Shown: piece after piece, positions 7,708 through 15,186 of the stretch
How the letters are laid out: each line of letters starts with the position of its first letter
Position numbering within the stretch: position 1 is the first letter of the stretch
From: an uncultured bacterium
Lineage (GTDB): Bacteria > Cyanobacteriota > Vampirovibrionia > Gastranaerophilales > Gastranaerophilaceae
Direction: 5' to 3'
Assembly (NCBI GenBank): GCA_949283255.1
Contig: CASDRS010000011.1
Coordinates: forward strand, 22,987-86,986
Length of the DNA: 64,000 nt
Notes under the pieces: model-generated
What the model was told of the DNA's origin: nothing
The model's input: only the letters and a program-made list of their open reading frames with translations
Databases searched by the model: none
Translations under genes and position numbers: made by a program

Positions 7708-9252
7708 TTATTTATTTATAGAAAATTTGTCCAAAATTAAGACTTGAATTTCTCCTCCAGCCAAGTCTGTTGTTATTTTCCCTTTGCCAAGTAAAGGAAC
7801 ATTGTTCATAACTACAGGAATAACTGCTGTGGTGCTAGTTAGTCTCGGTACGGAAATTTTCACATCATGTAATGTCTGACGGAAATTAAGATTACCAATT
7901 ACGACAACTGTTTGCAGTTTATTAGATGATGCGTAAGCAAATACAGAAGGTGCAGATGTTTTTAAAAATCTGAAAGAACCATCTTTTAATATACTTTTTA
8001 CAATTAGTTTACACTGGTTTGCTCTGATAAATTCTTCTTTCAATTCCAAATCGCTTCCGCCAGGTTTTCTTGAGAAATTGAAGATATCGATTTTACCCCT
8101 GTGAGCAAAATAATATTCATCATCAGTGTATGTCTTAGGTGCTTTTTTGTTAGCCCAGAAATAAATGTATCGGTCTCCGGTTTCAAAGCCATCTACAAAA
8201 TATGAGTTGATAGGCAATGTTGCGTTTAACCACATAATCATACGGCTGTAATCTCTCCCTTTTTCAAGGATAGGACTCAGTTCGTCGTGTGTCGTAAAGC
8301 TTCCTATAACACTTTTAGGTTCCCCTATTTCTTTTTCTAAAGAAAGATTCAATTTAACTTGATTTTCAAGTTCTTTTGCGGTTTTCCAATTCTTCAAGTT
8401 GAAGAAACTTCCGTAATATCCGTCAAAACCGGCTTCCAATAGCTTGTCATACGGTGTAAATACGGCTTTTGCTGTTACCGGTTCTTTCCAAGAATCAGAA
8501 GATTCTGCCAGCCATAAGAATTCCTTATCTTTTGTTCTTGAATAATCAATCAATTCTTTCCAGAATTTTGCTGGCTTACAGTGAGCAACATCGGCTCTAA
8601 TCCCGTCAACACCCAAATCCATCATTAAGTCAACATATTTTTTGTAAGCTCTCAATACATCTTGATTAACCTGATTTTCATTTCCGGCATCTAATAACCT
8701 TACATCGGTCCAGTCTGCTGGGATAATCGGTTGTCCTGCTTCATCTTTTACAAAAAGTTCCGGGCTTTGAAGAAATAAATCGTATGATCCGCAAGCTGGT
8801 ACATCTACGATAACTGCAATTCCTCTATCGTGAGCGGCTTGTATGAATTTTCTTGCTTGATCTTCTAAAGATAACCCTGATTTGTTGTTTTTAAGTTGAG
8901 GGTTCAAAGAGTCAAACCCTGCTGCTGCATATAATGAGCCTGCTGTTCCGAGGGCTTTTGTCTTGCCGACTGGGGTTATCGGAAGAACATGTATTGCGGT
9001 TACTCCTTCTGCTTGCAATTCGTTGAGTCTGTCTATAGCGTTTATGAAATTCCCGCTTTCTTCTCCTGCGTCAAAGTCAATAATGCCGTTCCCGTCTTTG
9101 TCTTTGGCGTTAAATGTGCGGATGTTTATTTCATATATTACGGACGAGTTGTTCAAAAAATCGCTGCGTAAATTATTAATCCAAACTTCTTTTGCATCAA
9201 CCTGTATAGAGGTAAACAATAATAATGAAGCAATAACCAAAAATCTTTTCAT
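7708..9252 (-). CDS. Secreted alpha-amylase family glycoside hydrolase (GH13)
   Basis: A 514-residue GH13 enzyme with a cleavable signal peptide (KRFLVIASLLLFTSIQVDA). Family motifs in order: VTAIHVLPI, GIAVIVDVP, GVDGIRADVAH (nucleophile Asp), EFLWLAESS (acid/base Glu) and GSFTTHDE (transition-state Asp). An EF-hand-like NAKDKDGNGIIDFDAGEE near residue 50 may bind calcium. The C-terminus is a beta-rich domain typical of GH13. Activity on alpha-glucans in the periplasm or outside is expected from the family; exact specificity is not readable. ATG 9252 was chosen because AAGGA lies six bases upstream, while the first ATG at 9258 directly abuts it. A -35 TTGCCA and -10 TATTAT spaced by 17 lie upstream. 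Confidence 0.88.
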   Translation of the reverse strand: MKRFLVIASLLLFTSIQVDAKEVWINNLRSDFLNNSSVIYEINIRTFNAKDKDGNGIIDFDAGEESGNFINAIDRLNELQAEGVTAIHVLPITPVGKTKALGTAGSLYAAAGFDSLNPQLKNNKSGLSLEDQARKFIQAAHDRGIAVIVDVPACGSYDLFLQSPELFVKDEAGQPIIPADWTDVRLLDAGNENQVNQDVLRAYKKYVDLMMDLGVDGIRADVAHCKPAKFWKELIDYSRTKDKEFLWLAESSDSWKEPVTAKAVFTPYDKLLEAGFDGYYGSFFNLKNWKTAKELENQVKLNLSLEKEIGEPKSVIGSFTTHDELSPILEKGRDYSRMIMWLNATLPINSYFVDGFETGDRYIYFWANKKAPKTYTDDEYYFAHRGKIDIFNFSRKPGGSDLELKEEFIRANQCKLIVKSILKDGSFRFLKTSAPSVFAYASSNKLQTVVVIGNLNFRQTLHDVKISVPRLTSTTAVIPVVMNNVPLLGKGKITTDLAGGEIQVLILDKFSINK

Positions 9253-9314
9253 ACACATTCCTTCCCTTTTGCCACTATAATATCAGATAAAATGGTCATT
9301 GGCAAGTTATATGA

Positions 9315-9320
9315 TATAAT
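9315..9320 (+). promoter_or_regulatory. Extended -10 of leaderless hemW
   Basis: TGATATAAT (extended -10) ends six bases before the hemW ATG at 9327; no ribosome binding site fits between them. Confidence 0.6.
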
Positions 9321-9326
9321 TTAAGC

Positions 9327-10415
9327 ATGGTTCAAAATGCTTATATTCACATACCTTTTTGTCGTCAAAAGTGTAATTATTGTTCTTTTGTTTCTTATCC
9401 CGAATTGGAGAAAAAAGACAGTTACATAAAAGCTTTGCTGTTTGAAATAAGTGAGAGGTATGAGGGTGAATATTTAAAGACAATTTATTTTGGCGGGGGC
9501 ACTCCGTCTTTGTTGGAGATAAAAGATTTTGAAAATATTTTAGGTTTGTTAAAATTTGATGGTAATAGTGAGGTTACCGTTGAGCTTAATCCTGAATCTG
9601 TAGGAAGAGGATATTTAAGAAAGTTAAAGGAGCTTGGAGTTAACAGGTTAAGTTTTGGGTGCCAGACTTTTGACGAGAATATTTTGAAAATTATTGGGCG
9701 TAAGCACAAGCCTTATCAGGTTGTAGAATGTGTTAAGGAAGCTCAAAATGTTGGATATAATAATGTAAGTTTGGATTTTATTTACGGTTTGCCTGCTCAG
9801 TCAGTTGAAGGTTTTGAGGCTGATTTAAAAAAGGCGGTTGATTTGAATATTCAGCATGTCTCGCTTTATGGGCTAAAAATAGATAGCGGGTGTTATTTTT
9901 ATTCTCATAGACCTGATAATCTTCCTGATGAAGATTTGCAGGCAGATATGTATTTGACGGCTTTGAATGTTATGAGAGAAAACGGCTTTAATCATTATGA
10001 GATAAGCAACTTTGCAAAAGCAGGGTTTGAATCTAAACATAATCTTAATTACTGGGATAATAATTCTTATTACGGATTTGGAGTAGGAGCTCACGGGTAC
10101 ACAGGTGCCGTAAGATATTCAAACAAAGTCAGTGTCAATGATTATATTGATAATCCTAATGAGCATATAACTGAAGAAGTCCCTTCTCAAGCAGAAAAAT
10201 TGGAAGAGGAGATATTTTTAGGTTTTCGTAAGATGTCTGGGATTAATGTTGAGCAAATTAACAGGAAATTTTCTATAGACTTTGACAATGAATATAAAAA
10301 TATTCTGAAAAAATATGTGGATTACGGTTATTTAGAAAAAACAAAAATAGGTTATCGGCTTACTGATAGCGGAATACTTGTAAGTAATGTGATTCTGGCG
10401 GATTTTTTGAACTAA
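9327..10415 (+). CDS. hemW: HemW-type radical SAM protein (heme chaperone)
   Basis: A 362-residue radical SAM protein of the HemN/HemW family. The cluster motif is CRQKCNYCSF: CxxxCxxC followed by Phe, which marks HemW, whereas coproporphyrinogen dehydrogenase HemN carries a fourth cysteine (CxxxCxxCxC). Other family signatures are YFGGGTPSLL, VTVELNPES and LSFGCQTF. HemW is known as a heme-binding chaperone for respiratory enzymes. No late heme genes (hemE, hemH, hemN) are in the window, so the enzyme it serves is unclear. The start is probably leaderless. A hairpin terminator follows directly. Confidence 0.9.
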   Translation: MVQNAYIHIPFCRQKCNYCSFVSYPELEKKDSYIKALLFEISERYEGEYLKTIYFGGGTPSLLEIKDFENILGLLKFDGNSEVTVELNPESVGRGYLRKLKELGVNRLSFGCQTFDENILKIIGRKHKPYQVVECVKEAQNVGYNNVSLDFIYGLPAQSVEGFEADLKKAVDLNIQHVSLYGLKIDSGCYFYSHRPDNLPDEDLQADMYLTALNVMRENGFNHYEISNFAKAGFESKHNLNYWDNNSYYGFGVGAHGYTGAVRYSNKVSVNDYIDNPNEHITEEVPSQAEKLEEEIFLGFRKMSGINVEQINRKFSIDFDNEYKNILKKYVDYGYLEKTKIGYRLTDSGILVSNVILADFLN

Positions 10416-10445
10416 AAAAGCCCTCTTTTAAAGAGAGCTTTTTTA
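10414..10445 (+). terminator. Intrinsic terminator after hemW
   Basis: Imperfect stem (AAGCCCTCTT pairing with AAGAGAGCTT, one mismatch) with a TTAA-type loop and a T6 tail, two bases after the hemW stop. Confidence 0.75.
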
Positions 10446-10486
10446 TAAATATATTTTATGGTTTCAGCTGTCTAGCCTGCAACTTC

Positions 10487-10897
10487 TTAAGCAACTTCTT
10501 CAGCAGCTTCTGTTGCAGCTTTTGCACCTTTACTTGTGAATTTTGAAATCAAATGAGTGTCAAGAAATTCGCCAGGTTTGATAAGAGCTTTTTTAACACC
10601 TGCTAAGAAACCTTTAGCTTCCGGCAACAACCATTTATCACCTTTCCATTTGTAAAGTCCGAATGATGCACCCGCAAGTACAACTAAACCGCCAACTACC
10701 TTACCGATAGTTTTTAAAACGCTACCTTTTTTCTCAGCTTTATCTGCAACTTTGTTTTCAGGGCTGATATCTACTTTATCAGGTTCGTCAGCCGGTGCTG
10801 AATATTTACCTGGAGCGCCGATAATATCAGCTTTATTATCAGTTTCGCCTCTAAACGATACTCTAGGATTACTAAACGAAATTGGACTTAAACTCAT
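10487..10897 (-). CDS. Small single-pass membrane protein with N-terminal SFRG motif, unknown
   Basis: A 136-residue protein. The N-terminus (SPISFSNPRVSFRGET) carries the xSFRG motif also seen as QSFKG in the 517-residue protein at 33585 and IPFKA in the transglycosylase at 28358. Residues about 20-60 are charged and probably disordered, one hydrophobic helix spans about 65-83 (KVVGGLVVLAGASFGLY), and the remainder is amphipathic with an alanine-glutamate tail. No family is recognised. A textbook AAAGGAGG ribosome binding site precedes the ATG. The repeated ATGTAAA/TGTAACA motif lies 93 bases upstream. Confidence 0.75.
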   Translation of the reverse strand: MSLSPISFSNPRVSFRGETDNKADIIGAPGKYSAPADEPDKVDISPENKVADKAEKKGSVLKTIGKVVGGLVVLAGASFGLYKWKGDKWLLPEAKGFLAGVKKALIKPGEFLDTHLISKFTSKGAKAATEAAEEVA

Positions 10898-10989
10898 AGG
10901 AAAAACCTCCTTTTAATTACACACCTTATACCTAATGAAAAACGACTTATGTTATAATTTTGTCTAAAAAATGATTAAAATACAATTTT

Positions 10990-11007
10990 TGTTACAAAAA
11001 TTTACAT
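10990..11007 (-). promoter_or_regulatory. Putative operator ATGTAAA-N4-TGTAACA
   Basis: Read on the minus strand this is ATGTAAA, TTTT, TGTAACA: a direct repeat of TGTAA with an 11-base period. The same architecture occurs at 22336-22353 and 48549-48566, in each case upstream of a minus-strand gene of unknown function. Here it lies between divergent genes and could control either. Confidence 0.45.
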
Positions 11008-11067
11008 TAATTTTGGAATAATTTTAAACTATGTGTACTCTATATTATTGGAAGGAGAAATAGGAAC

Positions 11068-14000
11068 ATGGAAAATTCTAATATTATAGCGATTGAAGAG
11101 AAGGAAAAAGAGGATGCAAGAGCCCTCACGCAAAGTTTTGCAAGAAGCGATGTAAAGAGCAGAGCATATATAAACGCTCTGGGTGCTGAAATTCTTCTTA
11201 AGTATTTTGAGAAAGAAAATATTATCAAAGAACGCACTTATAATTTACATAATATTAGAAAAATTTTAGAAGAATTTGATATTTCTGATGTGAAGCTTTC
11301 TAACATCCATATAGATGTCAGAGTAGTATTTGATGAAAATCAAATTTTTATTCCTAAGTCTCATTTTGAATACGACCTCCTTCCTGATATTTATGTTGTG
11401 TTTAAATTGGCAAAAGATCACAGCAATGTTGAATTTTTAGGATTTTTTGAACCGAAATTAATTAACAAAAATAATGCTAACGATAAATACTATTTCATAG
11501 AAAAAGAAAAATTATCTTCTCCGGTTGACCTAAAATCATTTGTTGAAAATTTTAAAGGAGATAGGGCAAAGGATTATTCTCAAGAAGAATTAGATAATGC
11601 TGAATTTTTAATGTTATCAATGACTGATCACGATGTAAGCGATGAAGATAAAAGAAAATTACTTAATTATTTGTCTCATAGTGAAGTGTTAAGAGATGAG
11701 TTTATTGAATATGAAAACTTTGAAATGATTTCTTATCAGGCTGCAAATATTGTAGGACTTGAATTACCTGTAAATCCTAGCGATGTAAATATTGCAGAAA
11801 TTCCGACAGAAGATATGCCATCTGATATTGCAGATGAGATAATGCCGGAATCGTCTGAACCTGAAATCGTCGAGGAGTCTAATAGTGATAATAACGGTGG
11901 TGTATCAGGCTTGGTTGAAGGTGCTGTAACATTGGGTGCAGAAATTGCAGGAACTGCAATGGCAAGTGCAGCTTTAGCAGGAACTGAAGAAGCTGTTGAT
12001 ACTACAGCAAATATTGTTAATGCTGCAGCAAATGTAGCAAATGTTACATCAGATGCTATTGATATGGCAAACAGCATTCAAAACATGGCGGCGCAAGTTT
12101 TCTCAGATGATAATGCTCAAGAGACAACTCAAGATTTGGAAAATCTGAATTTGGATAATCTTGCGAATGAAGTTGATTTTTCAAATGTAGAAAACTCTTT
12201 AAGTGATGATGCAGCACAGAGTGTAACTGATACTGTTGCTGAGCCAAATTGGCAAGATGTCCAGTCTGATGTTGCTTCTGATAATTCAGAAGATGTTCAG
12301 AGTGAATCTCAGGTTGAGGATACTGTTGCTGAAGCTCAAGACTCTTCCGACAGCGATAATATGAATGGAAGTTTGGACGAGTTATTTGCTGATTACGGCA
12401 ATGATAGCTCTGATGAGAGTAATACTTCAGAACAAAATAATGATGATTATGAAGATGATTATGAAGATGATTATGAAGATGATTATGTAGAAAATAGTTT
12501 TTCAGGTAGTGATTTACCTTCATCTAGGGGTAGTTTGGTCGATTCTATTGCACGCGGGCTTCATACTCCTATTAGTGAAGCGACAGAATTAACTTCTTTA
12601 GAAGATATTCAATCAGGAAATATCCCTAAAGCTTCTGCTCCGGCTAATACCGGAGATATTATGGAAACAATGGAGATGGATGAGTTTCATAACCTTGTAA
12701 ATAATTATGTTCCGCAAGAAATAAAAGATGAATCTGAAACTGTTGCTTTTGATAATGTAGGGGGTTCTTCAGCAATTCCGATTTCGGCGAATAAAGAGGA
12801 ACAAGCAGAAGATGCTTCAGAATTGTCAACAATGGATGATATAGCCTCAGAAACGACTAACAATGATGGATCTAATATCAACGATCGTTGGGCAGGTGCT
12901 GCTGAAGGCGTAGGTTCTGTTTTGCCTAAAGCTGAAGGTGAAGAGTTAACTTCAGATGCATTTGTAGAGGATTTATCTGATATTCAGAATACATCAGATA
13001 TAAGCAAGCCTGCGGATGAGTCTGATGTAGTGGCTGAAACTGTTGAAAATGCGGAGAATATTTCTGATACACAGGATTTGTCTCATGTGTTGGATCATGC
13101 TGACGAATTAACCTCTGATGATTTTGTGCAGAATATGCCTGATGTGCAGGATTTGTCTCATGTGTTGGATCATGCTGACGAATTAACCTCTGATGATTTT
13201 GTGCAGAATATGCCTGATGTGCAAGATTTGTCAAATGTGTTAGATCATGCAGATGAATTGACTTCAGACGATTTTGTACAGAATATGCCTGAAGAGCAAG
13301 ATTTGTCAAATGCGTTAGACCATGCAGATGAATTAACGTCAGATGATTTTGTACAGAATATGCCTGAAGAACAAGATTTGTCAAATGCGTTAGACCATGC
13401 AGATGAATTAACAACAGATGATTTGGTAGAAGATTTATCTGAAATGCAGAATGTTACTGGTACAGCTGATCTCAATGATAGTGCTAATATTGCTGATAAT
13501 ACAGCTCACACTGAAGATACTGATTTAGATGAAGGATTTTTGAGCCAATTAGATTCTATCGGTTTGGGTGAGCTACCTGAAGAAAATACTTCTTCTGATG
13601 AGATTCCTGATGATCAAATTTCAGATTTGATATCAGGAGAAAGTTCACCAAATGATGAAGAAAAAAGCGTTTCTGGTCTTGAAGTAAGTGATGAGACAGC
13701 TGAAATTACAGATTCTGAAAAAGAACAGGATGATGAAAAATTGCATGTTCTTTATGACGGATCTACAGCTGATAATATAGAATCTTTGGAATCTGAGCCG
13801 AATGAAAATCAGGAAGAAGAAAATTATGATTTCAGACCTGATAACAAGTTTGGAAAGTTAATGCCTGTATTTGCAATTCTTGCAGCTATCATTATCGCGG
13901 GTTCTGTTGTAGGATTTTTGATTAAGAGCAAAAACAGCGTGGATGCTGATACTCTTATTCAGACTACCGAAGAAAATGAAATGCTGGCATCTCCTGAAGT

Positions 14001-14571
14001 TGATAATTCAAATATCTTAGGAAACAATGGCCCAATTCCGACTGCAAATATTCCAAAAGATGGTGAAACGGCTGCTCCTCAAGCTCAGACTAAAGCACCG
14101 TCTAACCAACCTGCAGCTTCAACTCCTGCTCCGGCAAAAGCTACTGATAAAAAAGAAGTTAAGCCTGCAGCGCAGAAGGCTCCTGTTGTAAGACAAGTAA
14201 CTCCGACAAAACCTCTCAACAGCAGCAAAACAATTACTCTAAGAAAGCTTGCTTGGCAAGTACCTGATTATCTTTCATATAGCGACAATATGAAGAGATA
14301 TTTACAAACAGCAGGAAAGAGTATAAAACTTACACTTTCAAGTGATCTTTTGCTTACGAATGATTATATTTATTCAAATCAGGTTAAGGTTGATTTGAAA
14401 CTTAACAAAAATGGAGATATAATTAGTTCTAAGATAGCAAAATCAAGCGGTTCTGAACAAGTTGATAAAATTGTGTTACGAACTGTTAAAGATACACTAA
14501 ATGTGGTGAAACCTGCTCAGGGAGAGGTTCCTACACCTAATTATAATTTGGCTCTTATCATTTATCTATAA
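11068..14571 (+). CDS. Giant acidic transmembrane protein with C-terminal TonB domain
   Basis: A 1167-residue protein. Residues 1-230 look globular and charged. Residues about 235-925 are strongly acidic and low-complexity, with an alanine-rich helix-like stretch (about 280-345), a DDYEDDYE run near 460 and five 25-residue repeats at about 669-793. One membrane helix lies at about 931-952 (LMPVFAILAAIIIAGSVVGFLI), followed by a proline/alanine-rich linker and a TonB C-terminal-like domain (about 1060-1167: VKVDLKLNKNGDI, IAKSSGSEQVDKIVL). Unlike classical TonB, the bulk precedes the helix and would be cytoplasmic; Myxococcus AgmX/GltJ-type proteins have a comparable plan. No exbB/exbD is adjacent. 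A sigma-like factor and a zinc-ribbon NTPase follow closely. Transport, gliding or signalling are all possible. Confidence 0.8.
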   Translation: MENSNIIAIEEKEKEDARALTQSFARSDVKSRAYINALGAEILLKYFEKENIIKERTYNLHNIRKILEEFDISDVKLSNIHIDVRVVFDENQIFIPKSHFEYDLLPDIYVVFKLAKDHSNVEFLGFFEPKLINKNNANDKYYFIEKEKLSSPVDLKSFVENFKGDRAKDYSQEELDNAEFLMLSMTDHDVSDEDKRKLLNYLSHSEVLRDEFIEYENFEMISYQAANIVGLELPVNPSDVNIAEIPTEDMPSDIADEIMPESSEPEIVEESNSDNNGGVSGLVEGAVTLGAEIAGTAMASAALAGTEEAVDTTANIVNAAANVANVTSDAIDMANSIQNMAAQVFSDDNAQETTQDLENLNLDNLANEVDFSNVENSLSDDAAQSVTDTVAEPNWQDVQSDVASDNSEDVQSESQVEDTVAEAQDSSDSDNMNGSLDELFADYGNDSSDESNTSEQNNDDYEDDYEDDYEDDYVENSFSGSDLPSSRGSLVDSIARGLHTPISEATELTSLEDIQSGNIPKASAPANTGDIMETMEMDEFHNLVNNYVPQEIKDESETVAFDNVGGSSAIPISANKEEQAEDASELSTMDDIASETTNNDGSNINDRWAGAAEGVGSVLPKAEGEELTSDAFVEDLSDIQNTSDISKPADESDVVAETVENAENISDTQDLSHVLDHADELTSDDFVQNMPDVQDLSHVLDHADELTSDDFVQNMPDVQDLSNVLDHADELTSDDFVQNMPEEQDLSNALDHADELTSDDFVQNMPEEQDLSNALDHADELTTDDLVEDLSEMQNVTGTADLNDSANIADNTAHTEDTDLDEGFLSQLDSIGLGELPEENTSSDEIPDDQISDLISGESSPNDEEKSVSGLEVSDETAEITDSEKEQDDEKLHVLYDGSTADNIESLESEPNENQEEENYDFRPDNKFGKLMPVFAILAAIIIAGSVVGFLIKSKNSVDADTLIQTTEENEMLASPEVDNSNILGNNGPIPTANIPKDGETAAPQAQTKAPSNQPAASTPAPAKATDKKEVKPAAQKAPVVRQVTPTKPLNSSKTITLRKLAWQVPDYLSYSDNMKRYLQTAGKSIKLTLSSDLLLTNDYIYSNQVKVDLKLNKNGDIISSKIAKSSGSEQVDKIVLRTVKDTLNVVKPAQGEVPTPNYNLALIIYL
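12440..12488 (+). repeat. 12-base tandem repeat encoding DDYE
   Basis: About four copies of a 12-base unit (GATGATTATGAA) inside the acidic region of the TonB-like gene, translating to repeated DDYE. Such a tract can change length by slippage without shifting the frame. Confidence 0.8.
13072..13446 (+). repeat. Five tandem 75-base repeats in the TonB-like gene
   Basis: Units begin at 13072, 13147, 13222, 13297 and 13372 with a constant 75-base period (25 residues, core QDLSxxLDHADEL then TSDDFVQNMP). Copies 1 and 2 are identical in DNA, copy 3 is intermediate, and copy 5 has drifted at its end (ELTTDDLVEDLSE). A degenerate earlier copy (EELTSDAFVEDLSD) lies near 12940. Identity of adjacent copies indicates recent in-frame duplication. 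Confidence 0.95.
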
Positions 14572-14605
14572 TTGTGTTACAATGATATAAAGTAGGGGAA
14601 TTCAA

Positions 14606-15172
14606 GTGGAATTAGCACAGGATAAAATAAATCTAATTGAAAAGTTAATTAGAAGTAACAGAAAGTTTGTTAATAACGAAGATTTGTATGATGATTTCTT
14701 TAATGAAACTTGTAAACGTTCTTTGCCGATTATAAGCACGATTACTTCTGATGCAACTTTGGAAGTGTATTTGAGAAAGGTTGCGACTTCGAGTATATTG
14801 AATGTACTTAAAGATTCCGGCAGGTTGAGAAGAACTCGTGAAAGTTATGAGCCGGTAAAAGAAGTTTCGCTAAATGACACCGCTTCCTACTCAAATGTAT
14901 ATGCAAATGTAGTTATTGAATACGAACCTATAGATTTTGATAACGGGCCTGAGGATGTAGCCGTTAAAAATGAAGTTTTACAAATGGTTATTGATTCAAT
15001 TCATCAGATAAATAATGCAGAGCCTGAAAAACAGTATCTCGAGTTGTACAAATTGAGATTTCAAGAAGGCATGACTCAGAGTGAGATTGCAAATGAGCTT
15101 AATCTGTCTCAGTCCGAAGTCTCAAAAAGATTATTTAAACTGATGAAAAAGGTAAAAAAAGCCTTTAACTAA
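14606..15172 (+). CDS. Sigma-70 family RNA polymerase sigma factor-like protein
   Basis: A 188-residue protein whose C-terminus is a clear sigma region-4 helix-turn-helix (LYKLRFQEGMTQSEIANELN followed by LSQSEVSKRLFKLMKKVKKAF). The N-terminal half (residues 10-75, with TLEVYLRKVATSSILNVLKD) matches the helical layout of a region 2 of ECF-type factors but is diverged. It starts with GTG 14606 preceded by AGGGGAA. It lies 34 bases after the TonB-like gene and 14 bases before the zinc-ribbon NTPase, so the three genes form an apparent operon. No anti-sigma factor is recognised unless the TonB-like protein or the NTPase plays that role. A non-sigma transcription regulator is the alternative. Confidence 0.75.
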   Translation: MELAQDKINLIEKLIRSNRKFVNNEDLYDDFFNETCKRSLPIISTITSDATLEVYLRKVATSSILNVLKDSGRLRRTRESYEPVKEVSLNDTASYSNVYANVVIEYEPIDFDNGPEDVAVKNEVLQMVIDSIHQINNAEPEKQYLELYKLRFQEGMTQSEIANELNLSQSEVSKRLFKLMKKVKKAFN

Positions 15173-15186
15173 TCGAGATTTTTAAT

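Noticed and set aside
12056..12523. Long antisense reading frame rich in His, Leu and Gln opposite the TonB-like gene
   Set aside because: It is a shadow of the Asp/Glu-rich codons on the other strand; composition is extreme, there is no ribosome site, and the plus-strand frame is clearly coding.
12926..13414. Antisense repetitive reading frame and the idea of a CRISPR-like array
   Set aside because: The 75-base period is in frame and without unique spacers; it is an internal protein repeat of the plus-strand gene.
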